64,000 nucleotides of DNA from Arsenicicoccus dermatophilus (lineage in GTDB: Bacteria > Actinomycetota > Actinomycetes > Actinomycetales > Dermatophilaceae): positions 434,001-498,000 of the forward strand of contig NZ_JAKZHU010000001.1 of NCBI RefSeq assembly GCF_022568795.1, given 5' to 3'. Below the pieces are notes generated by a model. The model was not told where the DNA came from. It was given only the letters and a program-made list of their open reading frames with translations, and made no database searches. Position numbers and translations under genes: made by a program. Shown here piece by piece: positions 53,489 to 62,606 of this stretch; within the stretch, counting starts at the first letter, position 1, and every line of letters starts with the position of its first letter.

Positions 53489-54862
53489 ATGGCCCTCAGC
53501 GTCTTCGACCTGTTCTCGATCGGTATCGGTCCCTCCAGCTCTCACACCGTGGGGCCGATGCGGGCGGCGCTGATGTTCGTCCAGCTGCTCGACGGCGAGG
53601 GCCTTCTGGAGCGGGTTCGCCAGGTCCACGTCGAGCTCTACGGCTCGCTGGGCGCGACCGGTCACGGGCACGGGTCCGACAAGGCCGTCCTGCTCGGTCT
53701 GGCCGGCAACGCCCCCGAGACCATCGACCCGCGCGGCTGCGAGGGGGACCTGCGACAGATCCGGCAGGACAAGCGGATCCGGTTGCTCGGTCGTCACGAG
53801 ATCGGCTTCGACGAGGACGTCGACCTGGTCATGCACCGCACCCAGGCCCTGCCCGCGCACTCCAACGGGATGACCTGCTCCGCGGTCGTGGACGGTCTGG
53901 ACGAGCCGGTCGAGCGGACGTACTACTCCGTCGGCGGCGGCTTCGTCGTCACCGAGGACGGCTCCGGCGTGCGCCGCATCGTCGAGGACACCACCCCGGT
54001 GCCGCACGCCTTCCGTACCGGCGACGAGCTGCTCGCCATCTGCGAGGAGACGGGGCTGTCGATCGCGCAGGTGATGCTGGAGAACGAGCTGTGCTGGCGG
54101 TCCCGCGAAGAGGTCGTCCAGGGGCTGCTGGGGATCTGGCGGGTCATGCAGGAGTGCGTCGACAACGGCGTCTCGACCGAGGGGATCCTCCCCGGTGGGC
54201 TGCGGGTGCGCCGCCGCGCCCCCGAGCTCGCGGTGCGTCTCGCCATCGAGGACGGGCAGGCCGATCCGCTGCGGGGCCTGGACTGGATCACGCTCTACGC
54301 CCTGGCCGTCAACGAGGAGAACGCCGCGGGCGGGCGGGTCGTGACGGCCCCGACCAACGGCGCCGCCGGGATCATCCCTGCCGTCCTGCACTACTACACG
54401 CGGTTCGTGCCCGGGGCCACCGAGCTGGGCGTGGTGCGCTTCCTGCTCACCGCCGCCGCGGTCGGGGTGATCATCAAGGAGACGGCCTCCATCTCGGGGG
54501 CCGAGGTGGGCTGCCAGGGCGAGGTCGGGTCGGCGTGCGCGATGGCTGCGGCCGGTATGGCGGCCGTGCTCGGCGGCACCCCTCGCCAGGTGGAGAACGC
54601 CGCCGAGATCGGCATGGAGCACAACCTGGGGCTCACCTGCGACCCCGTGGGCGGCCTGGTGCAGATCCCGTGCATCGAGCGCAACGCCGTCGCCGCGGTC
54701 AAGGCGGTCACCGCCGCCCGCACGGCGATCCACGGCGACGGGCGGCACATCGTCTCCCTGGACAAGGTGGTCAAGACCATGCGCGAGACCGGCGCCGACA
54801 TGAAGGTGAAGTACAAGGAGACGGCGCGCGGGGGGCTGGCGGTCAACGTCATCGAGTGCTGA
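53489..54862 (+). CDS. sdaA: L-serine ammonia-lyase (single-chain, 4Fe-4S)
   Basis: A 457-residue L-serine dehydratase that turns serine into pyruvate and ammonia. The beta-like N-terminal domain opens with [24 protein letters not shown], and [19 protein letters not shown] follows. The alpha part carries [19 protein letters not shown] and the three cluster Cys residues ([33 protein letters not shown]). Length matches the fused form of E. coli SdaA. It is divergent from the PHP gene across a 66-base promoter region. Confidence 0.95.
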   Translation: MALSVFDLFSIGIGPSSSHTVGPMRAALMFVQLLDGEGLLERVRQVHVELYGSLGATGHGHGSDKAVLLGLAGNAPETIDPRGCEGDLRQIRQDKRIRLLGRHEIGFDEDVDLVMHRTQALPAHSNGMTCSAVVDGLDEPVERTYYSVGGGFVVTEDGSGVRRIVEDTTPVPHAFRTGDELLAICEETGLSIAQVMLENELCWRSREEVVQGLLGIWRVMQECVDNGVSTEGILPGGLRVRRRAPELAVRLAIEDGQADPLRGLDWITLYALAVNEENAAGGRVVTAPTNGAAGIIPAVLHYYTRFVPGATELGVVRFLLTAAAVGVIIKETASISGAEVGCQGEVGSACAMAAAGMAAVLGGTPRQVENAAEIGMEHNLGLTCDPVGGLVQIPCIERNAVAAVKAVTAARTAIHGDGRHIVSLDKVVKTMRETGADMKVKYKETARGGLAVNVIEC

Positions 54863-55262
54863 CCCCGCGCCGTGATCACTCTCCGTGTCGTGCGGGGAGG
54901 GTGGGCGGCTGCCATCCGGGGCTGATGGTGGGTGTCGACCCGGCGGGGAGCCGTCATCGTCCCGTCCGGCACACACGCGCCATGAGCAGCCAAGAAGCAC
55001 GAGTCAGACATCACCCCATGTGTCGATGAATCACTCTCCGCGCACGACTTGCCGCATCCTCGTGATAACTCTCCCGGGACCTGACGGGTCACGGCCACGG
55101 CACCTAGAGTGAACAACGGCTGTGATCGACCTGAGATCCGGAGGGGCCCGTGGGGGCGAGCCGTCGGGGGTCACGACCTGGAGAGGCGCGGGGGGAACTG
55201 CGCGCCAGGGGACACGGCCGTTCGGCGCCGACCGGCGCAGCCGCCACACGAGAGGTAGCACA
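54863..55262. promoter_or_regulatory. intergenic region upstream of the nucleotide-sugar operon
   Basis: About 400 bases with no gene. ATCACTCTCCG occurs twice (about 54882 and 55029), as related direct repeats about 150 bases apart. The second half (55040-55130) is AT-richer and likely holds the operon promoter. A long leader of about 130 bases then precedes the GTG start. Confidence 0.4.
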
Positions 55263-56105
55263 GTGACCGTCGACCAGCACGACGCGGCGGGGGGCCGAGG
55301 CGTGGACGTCTCGCAGATCCCCGTCGTCATCCTCTGCGGAGGGCAGGGGACCCGCATCCGCGAGGCCAGCGAGAAGCTCCCCAAGCCGATGATCGAGATC
55401 GGTGGCAAGCCCATCGTCTGGCACATCATGAAGACCTACTACGAGCACGGCTTCCGCCGCTTCGTGCTCTGCCTCGGCTACAAGTCCGACGTCATCAAGA
55501 GTTACTTCCTGGACCGTCAGCGGCTGTCCGCCGACGTCATCCTGCGCCCCGGCCAGGAGCCGGAGTTCCGCGGCGGGGACCGCACCGAGGAGGAGTGGGA
55601 GATCACCCTCGTCGAGACCGGTCTGGACGCCGGCACCGGCGGCCGGGTCAAGCTCGCCGCGCAGTACCTCGACGCGCCCTACTTCATGCTGACCTACGGC
55701 GACGGCATCGGTGACGTCGACATCACCGCCCAGGTCCGCCACGCGCTGCGCATGGACACGGTGGCCTGCGTCACCGGGGTCCACCCGGCCTCGCGGTATG
55801 GCGAGATGCACGTGGACGACGCCGGTGAGATGGTCACCGAGTTCAACGAGAAGCCCACCCTCGCGACCGGCTGGGTCTCGGGCGGGTTCTTCATGATGAA
55901 GCGGGAGTTCGTCGACCGCTACCTCGCCGACATCGAGGTCGAGGACATGCTGGAGAAGAAGCCCCTGCGCCACGTCTCGCGCGACGGCGAGCTCGCGGTC
56001 TACGAGCACGAGGGCTTCTGGATGGGCATGGACACCTTCCGCGACTGGAAGGAGCTCAACGAGCGCTGGGACGAGGGCAAGGCGCCCTGGAAGATCTGGG
56101 AGTGA
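55263..56105 (+). CDS. rfbF: glucose-1-phosphate cytidylyltransferase
   Basis: A 280-residue nucleotidyltransferase making CDP-glucose. Family blocks: PVVILCGGQGTRIREASEKLPKPMIEIGGKPIVWHIMK (nucleotide loop), YYEHGFRRFVLCLGYKSDVIKSYF, MLTYGDGIGDVDI (metal Asp), GEMVTEFNEKP and GFWMGMDTFRDWKELNERW. A GTG is chosen as start; the frame continues upstream without a better start. It leads a four-gene operon with overlapping ends. No CDP-glucose 4,6-dehydratase (rfbG) is present in the window. Confidence 0.94.
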   Translation: MTVDQHDAAGGRGVDVSQIPVVILCGGQGTRIREASEKLPKPMIEIGGKPIVWHIMKTYYEHGFRRFVLCLGYKSDVIKSYFLDRQRLSADVILRPGQEPEFRGGDRTEEEWEITLVETGLDAGTGGRVKLAAQYLDAPYFMLTYGDGIGDVDITAQVRHALRMDTVACVTGVHPASRYGEMHVDDAGEMVTEFNEKPTLATGWVSGGFFMMKREFVDRYLADIEVEDMLEKKPLRHVSRDGELAVYEHEGFWMGMDTFRDWKELNERWDEGKAPWKIWE

Positions 56106-56113
56106 GGGAGACG

Positions 56114-57154
56114 ATGAAGGTTCTGGTCACCGGCACCGAGGGTTATCTCGGCTGTCTCGTCGCGGCGGAGCTGATCCGCGACGGTCACGACGTCACCGGC
56201 GTCGACACGGGCTTCTACGCCCAGGGCTGGCTCTACAACGGCGTCGACCTCGCCGCCAAGACCCTGCGCAAGGACATCCGGCGCCTGACGGCGGACGACG
56301 TCCGTGGTCACGACGCCATCGTGCACATGGCCGAGCTGTCCAACGACCCGCTGGGCGCGCTCATCCCGAACGTCACCTACGACGTCAACCACAAGGGCTC
56401 GGTGAAGCTCGCCGAGCTGGCCAAGCAGGCCGGTGTGGAACGCTTCGTCTACATGTCCTCCTGCTCGGTCTACGGCGTCGCCGACGGCGTCGTCGACGAG
56501 AGCTCGCAGGTCAACCCGCAGACGGCCTACGCGGAGTGCAAGGCCATGGTCGAGCGCGACGTCATGCCGATGGGAGACGACACCTTCTCGCCCACCTTCA
56601 TGCGCAACGCGACGGCCTACGGCGCGTCCCCGCGCATGCGCTTCGACATCGTGCTCAACAACCTGTCCGGCCTGGCCTGGACCACCAAGAAGATCGCGAT
56701 GACCTCCGACGGCACCCCCTGGCGCCCGCTGGTCCACGCGCTCGACATCGCCAGGTCGATCCGCTGCGCGATCACCGCGCCGCGCGAGGCCGTGCACGGC
56801 CAGATCTTCAACGTCGGCAAGACCGAGCACAACTGGCGGGTCCGGGAGATCGCCGAGATCGTCGCCGCGGCGTTCCCCGGCTGCGAGGTGACCTTCGGCG
56901 ACAACGGTGGCGACAACCGGTCCTACAAGGTCAACTTCGACAAGATCGCCACGCAGCTCCCGGGCTACGCGAGCGAGTGGGACGCCGAGCGCGGCGCCAA
57001 GCAGCTCGCCGAGGTCTTCGCGACCATCGACCTGGACGAGGCGACCTTCACCGGCCGCGGCCACACCCGCCTCAAGCAGCTGGAGCACCTGATGCGCACC
57101 AAGCAGCTCGACGACCAGATGTTCTGGACCAAGCCGGCCGGGAGCATCCTCTGA
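56114..57154 (+). CDS. NAD-dependent epimerase/dehydratase
   Basis: A 346-residue extended SDR. It has the Rossmann motif VLVTGTEGYLGCLVAAEL, the VERFVYMSSCSVYGVADG active-site Ser segment and the TAYAECKAMVE YxxxK motif. It resembles nucleotide-sugar epimerases but the substrate is not clear; CDP-glucose-derived sugars are likely from context. ATG after GAGGGAG is chosen; a GTG overlapping the upstream stop (GTGA) would add 4 residues. Its stop overlaps the next ATG by 1 base. Confidence 0.88.
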   Translation: MKVLVTGTEGYLGCLVAAELIRDGHDVTGVDTGFYAQGWLYNGVDLAAKTLRKDIRRLTADDVRGHDAIVHMAELSNDPLGALIPNVTYDVNHKGSVKLAELAKQAGVERFVYMSSCSVYGVADGVVDESSQVNPQTAYAECKAMVERDVMPMGDDTFSPTFMRNATAYGASPRMRFDIVLNNLSGLAWTTKKIAMTSDGTPWRPLVHALDIARSIRCAITAPREAVHGQIFNVGKTEHNWRVREIAEIVAAAFPGCEVTFGDNGGDNRSYKVNFDKIATQLPGYASEWDAERGAKQLAEVFATIDLDEATFTGRGHTRLKQLEHLMRTKQLDDQMFWTKPAGSIL

Positions 57155-57750
57155 TGCGGCTGCGCACCTTCGACATCGACGGACCGGCCCTGGTCGACCT
57201 CACGCTCCTCGAGGACGACCGCGGCTTCTTCGCGCGGACCTTCTGCACCCAGGAGTTCCAGGACGCCGGGCTCAACCCCGCCGTCATCCAGTGCAACATG
57301 TCCTACAACTACAAGGCCGGCACCATCCGCGGCCTGCACCAGCAGATCGACCCGGCCCCCGAGGCCAAGCTGGTGCGCTGCATCCGCGGCCGCATCGTCG
57401 ACGTGATCGTGGACCTGCGCCCGGAGTCGCCGACCTACCTCCAGCACGTCAAGGTCGAGCTCACCGCGGACAACCGGCAGGCGCTGTACGTCCCCGAGCA
57501 CTTCGCGCACGGCTACCTCACCCTCGAGGACGACTGCGAGGTGACCTACCAGGTCTCCCACGCCTACACGCCCAACACCGAGCGCGGGTTCCGGTGGGAC
57601 GACCCGGCCTTCGGGATCGACTGGGGCCGTGAGGTCGAGGTCATCTCCGACAAGGACGCCCAGTGGCCGCTCTTCGCCGAGCGCGCCGACGTCCACCGAC
57701 CCGAGACGATGCCGGCCCCGCGCCAGGCACAGCTGAAGGAGCAGGCATGA
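57154..57750 (+). CDS. RmlC-like sugar 3,5-epimerase family protein
   Basis: A 198-residue cupin. Family blocks are DDRGFFARTFCTQEFQDAGLNPAVIQCNMSYNYKAGTIRGLHQQ (catalytic His in RGLH), KLVRCIRGRIVDVIVDLRPESPTY, YVPEHFAHGYLTLEDDCEVTYQVSHAY and RWDDPAFGIDW. These fit dTDP-4-dehydrorhamnose 3,5-epimerase-like enzymes. It lies between an epimerase and an oxidoreductase in one coupled operon, so a CDP-4-keto sugar may be its substrate (inference). Confidence 0.88.
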   Translation: MRLRTFDIDGPALVDLTLLEDDRGFFARTFCTQEFQDAGLNPAVIQCNMSYNYKAGTIRGLHQQIDPAPEAKLVRCIRGRIVDVIVDLRPESPTYLQHVKVELTADNRQALYVPEHFAHGYLTLEDDCEVTYQVSHAYTPNTERGFRWDDPAFGIDWGREVEVISDKDAQWPLFAERADVHRPETMPAPRQAQLKEQA

Positions 57751-59030
57751 TCCTCGTCGACACCGCCCTCGCCCGGCGCGAGCAGGAGGGCAACCCCATC
57801 CGGGTCGCCCTCGTGGGCGCCGGCTTCATGGGCCGCGGCTTCGTCAACCAGGTGACCAGCTCGGTGCCCGGCATGCAGGTCGTCGCCATCGTCAACCGCA
57901 CCCAGGCCAACGCCGAGCGGGCCTACACCGAGGCCGGCATCACCGAGTGGGAGGTCGTGGACTCCGCGACCGCGCTCGACGAGGCGGTCCGGGCCGGCAA
58001 GGCCGTCATCACCAGCGACCACACCGCCGTCACCGGGTCCTCCAGCGTCGACGCCATCGTCGAGGCCACCGGCGCCGTGGAGTACGGCGCGCACGTGGTC
58101 AGCGACGCCATCGAGGGCGGCAAGCACGTCGTCCTGCTCAACGCCGAGGTCGACGGCACCGTCGGCTACGCGCTCAAGCAGCGGGCGCTCGCCAAGGGCG
58201 TCATCCTCACCGGCTGCGACGGCGACCAGCCCGGCGTGCAGATGAACCTCTACCGCTTCGTGAAGTCGATCGGGCTCACGCCGCTGGTCATGGGCAACAT
58301 CAAGGGCCTGCAGGACGAGTACCGCAACCCCACCACGCAGGAGGGTTTCGCCAAGCAGTGGGGCCAGGACCCCTACATGGTGACGTCCTTCGCGGACGGC
58401 ACCAAGGTGTCCTTCGAGCAGGCCCTCGTGGCCAACGCGACCGGTATGACGGTGGAGAAGCGCGGCCTCAAGGGCGCCGACCACCGCGACCACATCGACA
58501 CCGCCACCAAGCACTACGACGTCGAGGAGCTCAAGCGCCTCGGCGGCGTCGTGGACTACGTCGTGGGCGCCCAGCCCGGGCCCGGCGTCTACTGCTTCGC
58601 CACCCACGACGACCCGAAGCAGCAGCACTACCTCAAGCTCTACAAGCTCGGCGAGGGGCCGCTGTACTCCTTCTACACGCCCTACCACCTGTGCCACTTC
58701 GAGGTGCCGCTGACCGTGGCTCGCGCGGTGCTCTTCGGGGACTACGCCATCACGCCGTCGGGGAAGCCGACCGTCGAGGTCATTACCGTCGCCAAGCGTG
58801 ACCTGCCCGCCGGGCACACGCTCGACGGTCTCGGGGGCTACGACAGCTACGGCCAGTGCGAGGCCGCCGCCGTCACGGCCTCCGAGGACCTGCTGCCGAT
58901 GGGTGTGGCCGAGGGCTGCGTGCTCAAGCGCGACGTCAAGCGGGACGAGTACCTCACCTACGCCGACGTCGAGCTGCCCCAGGGCCGGCTCGTCGACGCG
59001 CTGCGCGAGGAGCAGGCCCGCCTGTCCTGA
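57747..59030 (+). CDS. NAD(P)-dependent oxidoreductase with C-terminal SAF domain
   Basis: A 427-residue protein. The N-terminal Rossmann domain has VALVGAGFMGRGFVNQV, like homoserine dehydrogenase, and AIVEATGAVEYGAHVVSDAIEGGKHVVLLNAEVD. The middle domain has TGCDGDQPGVQMNLYRFV and GNIKGLQDEYRNP. The C-terminus is a SAF domain (AKRDLPAGHTLDGLGGYDSYGQCEAA to YLTYADVELP). Such proteins occur in sugar-biosynthesis clusters (StrU-like), with untested chemistry. It overlaps the RmlC-like gene (ATGA). A terminator follows. Confidence 0.85.
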   Translation: MILVDTALARREQEGNPIRVALVGAGFMGRGFVNQVTSSVPGMQVVAIVNRTQANAERAYTEAGITEWEVVDSATALDEAVRAGKAVITSDHTAVTGSSSVDAIVEATGAVEYGAHVVSDAIEGGKHVVLLNAEVDGTVGYALKQRALAKGVILTGCDGDQPGVQMNLYRFVKSIGLTPLVMGNIKGLQDEYRNPTTQEGFAKQWGQDPYMVTSFADGTKVSFEQALVANATGMTVEKRGLKGADHRDHIDTATKHYDVEELKRLGGVVDYVVGAQPGPGVYCFATHDDPKQQHYLKLYKLGEGPLYSFYTPYHLCHFEVPLTVARAVLFGDYAITPSGKPTVEVITVAKRDLPAGHTLDGLGGYDSYGQCEAAAVTASEDLLPMGVAEGCVLKRDVKRDEYLTYADVELPQGRLVDALREEQARLS

Positions 59031-59054
59031 GGTCGGCGCCCCTGCACGACGGCC

Positions 59055-59094
59055 GAGCCCGGTGCTCCCACCAGCAGGTGGGGGCGCCGGGCTC
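59055..59094. terminator. terminator of the nucleotide-sugar operon
   Basis: An 18-bp stem with two G-U pairs and a 4-base loop, 25 bases after the last gene and facing the convergent hypothetical gene. Confidence 0.65.
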
Positions 59095-59117
59095 CGTCAT
59101 ACGGCCAGGAGGTCTGC

Positions 59118-59738
59118 TCAGGCGAGGAAGTCCCGGACGGCGGCCACGACCGCGTCGTCCAGGCCGTCGAGGAGCTCCGTGAGGGAGTCGACGTGGTAGG
59201 ACCAGGCGCCCTGCCAGTCGCAGGCGAGCACCTCGTGGTCGTCGAACCAGTACCGGTGGGTGGGCACCTCGTCGCGATAGAGGGTGACGGTGCCGAGCGA
59301 CCGCGGCCCGATGCCGGGCAGCTCGACCTCCTCGGGGTTGCCGACGCTGAAGTGCGCGGCGACGGGCGGGGCGCTCGGGTCGGACTCCACGAGCTCGTGC
59401 AGCTCGACCTCGGTGTGGCAGCCGGCGAGCATGTCGGCCAGCAGCACCGGCCCGGCGTGGCGCGGGACGACGTCGGCGGGGACGGCCCAGGAGCGCCCGC
59501 CGACCTCCAGGGTCGTCGGGGTCGGCCGGGTGAGCGTGACGGTGCCGGCCGCCGAGGTGAACGTGCCGCTCGTCCAGGCCCGCACGTCGCCAGGGTGGAC
59601 GAGGGTGAGCCGCGCGAGGTGCAGGTCGGCGTCGTCACGGAAGACGGTGAGCGAGTCCAGCTCGGTGGCGGTGCGGCGACGCACCAGCGCGCCCTGCTTG
59701 CGACCTCCGACGTGGAAGCTCTCCAAGGAGATGTCCAT
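59118..59738 (-). CDS. hypothetical protein
   Basis: A 206-residue soluble protein that I do not recognise. It is rich in beta-strand-like stretches (LARLTLVHPGDVRAWTSGTFTSAAGTVTLTRPTPTTLEVGG) and ends in a helical segment (SLTELLDGLDDAVVAAVRDFLA). The YRDEVPTHRYWFDDHEVLACDWQGAWSYH stretch is the most distinctive. The ATG (MDISLESFHVGG) is chosen over a start 36 bases upstream. It stands alone on its strand. Confidence 0.65.
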   Translation of the reverse strand: MDISLESFHVGGRKQGALVRRRTATELDSLTVFRDDADLHLARLTLVHPGDVRAWTSGTFTSAAGTVTLTRPTPTTLEVGGRSWAVPADVVPRHAGPVLLADMLAGCHTEVELHELVESDPSAPPVAAHFSVGNPEEVELPGIGPRSLGTVTLYRDEVPTHRYWFDDHEVLACDWQGAWSYHVDSLTELLDGLDDAVVAAVRDFLA

Positions 59739-59911
59739 GGCGGCGACGGTAACGGTCGGTGATGCTCTCCCCAAGCCGGGACCGTATGCCGGAACTCAGC
59801 GCAACCACGGTGGGTAAGGTCACACCACATCCTGACGCGGAAGGCCCTCCCGGGCCGCGACGCCCGTCGAGCGATGGCAGGATGAGCGCGACACGTGACA
59901 AGGAGGTCACC

Positions 59912-60094
59912 ATGGAAGACCGTCGACTCGCCGCACTCGACAAGGTGGTGCGCGCCTGGCTCGAGACGGGCAGCGACCCTGCCTACCTCGCCCAGCAGCA
60001 CGACACCGTGCGCGAGGCCATGCCCACCCTGGCCGATGCGCTGGATCATCTCGTGATCGAGCTCAAGGGCGGCGCGCAGCAGCGCAGCGCCTGA
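59912..60094 (+). CDS. small hypothetical protein
   Basis: A 60-residue helical protein (MEDRRLAALDKVVRAWLETG, DPAYLAQQHDTVREAMPTLADALDHLVIEL). A near-perfect Shine-Dalgarno AAGGAGG lies 5 bases before the ATG, which strongly supports translation. Function unknown. Confidence 0.7.
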   Translation: MEDRRLAALDKVVRAWLETGSDPAYLAQQHDTVREAMPTLADALDHLVIELKGGAQQRSA

Positions 60095-60102
60095 GCGCGG
60101 AC

Positions 60103-60149
60103 CGACCGGGCCGTCACCGCTCCCCGCAGGAGAGGCGACGGTCCGGTCG
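60103..60149. terminator. terminator between convergent small genes
   Basis: A 13-bp stem with one G-U pair and a 21-base loop. Confidence 0.5.
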
Positions 60150-60220
60150 CGTCGGGGCAGATCGCAGCGGGACGGCTCGCCCCAGGCCACCGCGCGGCCC
60201 GGCAGGCCCCTGGCGGCGGG

Positions 60221-60511
60221 TCAGCCCTTGCTCTTGCGCCCGCGCAGGAAGTAGGCCCCGAGCCCGACCAGCGTGGCGAGGATGACCCCGCCCAGGACGT
60301 AGCCCGTGGTCAGGTCACCTCCGGTGCCCTTGCTCGCGGGTGCGGTGCTGGAGGGTGCCGAGGTGGGGGTGGAGGTGTCGGCCGGCAGGGCGACCACGGC
60401 GGCCGGCTGCGGCGCGGCCACGGCACCGGAGGCTCCCGCGACTGCCGGGGCGGTGGCCGCCCCGAGCGCCAGGACCAGGGCGGCGGCGCGGTGGGTGAGC
60501 GGGCTGGGCAT
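60221..60511 (-). CDS. small secreted/anchored membrane protein
   Basis: A 96-residue protein with a signal peptide (about 1-30, THRAAALVLALGAATAPAVAGASG), a short Pro/Thr/Ser-rich linker and a C-terminal membrane helix followed by a basic end (YVLGGVILATLVGLGAYFLRGRKSKG). The end resembles a cell-wall sorting signal without a clear LPxTG motif. A GGAGGA ribosome site precedes the ATG. Confidence 0.7.
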   Translation of the reverse strand: MPSPLTHRAAALVLALGAATAPAVAGASGAVAAPQPAAVVALPADTSTPTSAPSSTAPASKGTGGDLTTGYVLGGVILATLVGLGAYFLRGRKSKG

Positions 60512-60597
60512 CGTTCCTCCAGGTGTTCGCGGACTCGTGAGACTCGTGCCCCTACCCTCCCGACCGTCCGGGCATGCGTGGTGGATCATCTGTGTGC

Positions 60598-61338
60598 ATG
60601 AATCTCGGTGAGCAGCACGGCGGTCCGTCGATGGTGGTGGACCGGGGCGAGGGCGTCAACGGCGAGCTCGTGCTGCGCTCGGACGGAGCCGACCTGGAGG
60701 TCGTCGCCAACGGCGTCTTCCTCATGGACACCCGGGTCACCGTGTCCGAGCGGGCGATGGTGCGCGACACCCTGGCCCACGTCGGTGCCGGGGCCCGGCT
60801 TCTCGTCGGCGGGCTGGGGGTGGGGTCCTCGGTGCACGAGGCGCTCGTGAGCGGCGCCGGCGAGATCGACGTCGTGGAGATCGAGCCCCTCGTCATCACC
60901 TGGTGGGAGCGGTGGTTCCGCGCGTACTGGGGACTCTCGACCAGCCAGTGCCGCCGGGTGCGGATCGTGCCGGCGGCGCTGCAGGACTACGTCCGGACCT
61001 GCGAGCGCACCTACGACGCGATCGTGCTGGACACCGACAACGGCCCCGAGTGGCTGGTCACGTCCGGCAACGCCCCGATCTACGCGCTGCCTGCGCTGCG
61101 CCGGGTGGCCCGGCTGCTGGCGCCCGGCGGGCGGTGCGTCTACTGGTCCGCCTCCCCGTCCGCGGCCTTCGAGGAGCGGCTGCGCCAGGTGTATGCCGAC
61201 GTCGTGCGCCACGACGTGCCGCGCGGTGACGTGCCTCCCGACGTGCTCTATGCCTGCGAGCGCCCGATCCTCAGCTCACCGTCCTCGAACCACGCGGGCA
61301 CCGCGGAGATCACCGCTTCCGGGGGCAGCGCGCCGTAG
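60598..61338 (+). CDS. spermidine synthase-like methyltransferase-fold protein
   Basis: A 246-residue protein. RLLVGGLGVGSSVHEALVSGAGEIDVVEIEPLVITWWERWF has the glycine-rich loop and acidic residue of the SAM/decarboxylated-SAM site; YDAIVLDTDNGPEWLVT follows with the equivalent of the catalytic Asp. It is shorter than true SpeE and may act as a methyltransferase. ATG at MNLGEQ is preferred; another ATG lies 8 codons upstream. Its last 91 bases overlap the convergent DUF952 gene. Confidence 0.78.
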   Translation: MNLGEQHGGPSMVVDRGEGVNGELVLRSDGADLEVVANGVFLMDTRVTVSERAMVRDTLAHVGAGARLLVGGLGVGSSVHEALVSGAGEIDVVEIEPLVITWWERWFRAYWGLSTSQCRRVRIVPAALQDYVRTCERTYDAIVLDTDNGPEWLVTSGNAPIYALPALRRVARLLAPGGRCVYWSASPSAAFEERLRQVYADVVRHDVPRGDVPPDVLYACERPILSSPSSNHAGTAEITASGGSAP

Positions 61339-61643
61339 ACGTACGGGAAGGTCTCCTCTCCCACCTGCGCCATCCTGAGATGGGCGCGGCCGAGCAGGGC
61401 CGGTTCGACGATCAGCACGACCAAGGGTCCGGGCACGTCGCGGTAGAACCGGCGCGCGGTGGCCGGGAGCTGCTCGGGGGTGGAGCAGTGGATGAAGCCC
61501 TCCTCCTCCAGCGTGCGGCCGTACGTCGAGGTGGTGTAGGCGCCCGCGGCGAGGCCCTCCTCCCACGCGGCCTGCGTGGTCAGGTGGCCGACGATGTCGG
61601 CGCTCTGCGGCTTGCCGGCGTTGCGGCGGGGGCGACGGGTCAT
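61248..61643 (-). CDS. DUF952-family protein
   Basis: A 131-residue protein of the DUF952 family: an opening GHLTTQAAWEEGLAAGAYTTSTYGRTLEEEGFIHCSTPEQLPATARRFYRD and GEETFPYVYGALPPEAVISAVPAW. The family has an ADP-ribosyltransferase-like fold, but its function is not known. It overlaps the 3' end of the opposite gene. Confidence 0.88.
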   Translation of the reverse strand: MTRRPRRNAGKPQSADIVGHLTTQAAWEEGLAAGAYTTSTYGRTLEEEGFIHCSTPEQLPATARRFYRDVPGPLVVLIVEPALLGRAHLRMAQVGEETFPYVYGALPPEAVISAVPAWFEDGELRIGRSQA

Positions 61644-61722
61644 GACTCCATGGCACCACACCCGTCCGGTGGGTCGGAGCGGGAGCGATCGGCGCGGCGC
61701 CGGTGCGACGTCCGCGGAAGGG

Positions 61723-61796
61723 TGGGCCCCGTGGGGCTCGAACCCACGACCTATGGATTAAAAGTCCACAGCTCTGACCAACTGAGCTAGAGGCCC
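61723..61796 (-). tRNA. tRNA-Lys (TTT)
   Basis: A 74-base cloverleaf: acceptor GGGCCTC with GGGGCCC (one U-G pair), anticodon loop CTTTTAA giving TTT, T arm GTTCGAGCC. No CCA is encoded. Confidence 0.94.
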
Positions 61797-61895
61797 GTGC
61801 GGCGGGCGGGATCCGATGGGAGCCGGGCGCTCGCTGCAGGCAGTCATCCTAGCCAGAGGAGGGACGACCGCCGCTCGGCATAAGCACCGCAGCCG

Positions 61896-62606
61896 TCATC
61901 GGGCGCGGCTCTGGGCGCGCTGACCCCGCACGATCTCCTCGGCCACGGTGGCGAGCTTCATGTTCAGGTGCTGGCTGGTCGCCCGCAGAACCTCGAAGGC
62001 CTGCTTGTCGTCGATCTTGCGCGCCGCCATGATCAGGCCGATGGCCTTGCCGATCTCCCGCGAGCTCTCCAGCGCCCGGGTGAGGTGACGGGCCTCCTCG
62101 CGGGCGACCACCGTCGCGATCGAGGCGGAAGCCATGGCGGCCAGCACCGAGGCCTGGTCGACCGAGCGCTCGGTGAGCCCGCCAGGGGTGTCGCCGAAGA
62201 AGTCGAGGGCACCGACTCGGCGGTCGTCGATCCGCAGCCGGCACCCGATCATCCCGCGCACCGGCGTCTCGGCGAGCACCCGCTCGGCGAGGGTGGGCCA
62301 GGTGGGGTCGTGCCTCAGGTCGGGGTCGTGGTGGATGGCGTCGTCCTGGTGCTCGATCGCGTCGATGCAGGGGCCGTCGTCGACGGCGATCTGCAGGTCG
62401 TCGACCTGCTGGGCGACCTCGTCGCTGACCGCGGCGCACAGGTAGTGGTCGTGGTGGTGGAGCATGATCGCCGCGTGGTCGCAGCCGTCCACGAGATGGA
62501 CCGCGGCGGCCACGATCGAGGCATAGATCTCCGCGGGCTCGTCGGTCTCGTGCACCAGGGCGTTGAGCGTCGTGAAGACCTCCGCCTCCGGGGTGGGCTC
62601 GGCCAC
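61896..62606 (-). CDS. GAF-ANTAR transcription antitermination regulator
   Basis: A 236-residue regulator. A GAF domain (about 20-160, with VDGCDHAAIMLHHHDHYLCAAVS and CRLRIDDRRVGALDFFGDTPGGL) precedes an ANTAR RNA-binding domain (about 170-225, ALESSREIGKAIGLIMAARKIDDKQAFEVLRATSQHLNMKLATVAEEIV). ANTAR proteins bind paired hairpins in leader RNA to prevent termination. It is divergent from the SDR gene. Confidence 0.92.
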   Translation of the reverse strand: MAEPTPEAEVFTTLNALVHETDEPAEIYASIVAAAVHLVDGCDHAAIMLHHHDHYLCAAVSDEVAQQVDDLQIAVDDGPCIDAIEHQDDAIHHDPDLRHDPTWPTLAERVLAETPVRGMIGCRLRIDDRRVGALDFFGDTPGGLTERSVDQASVLAAMASASIATVVAREEARHLTRALESSREIGKAIGLIMAARKIDDKQAFEVLRATSQHLNMKLATVAEEIVRGQRAQSRAR

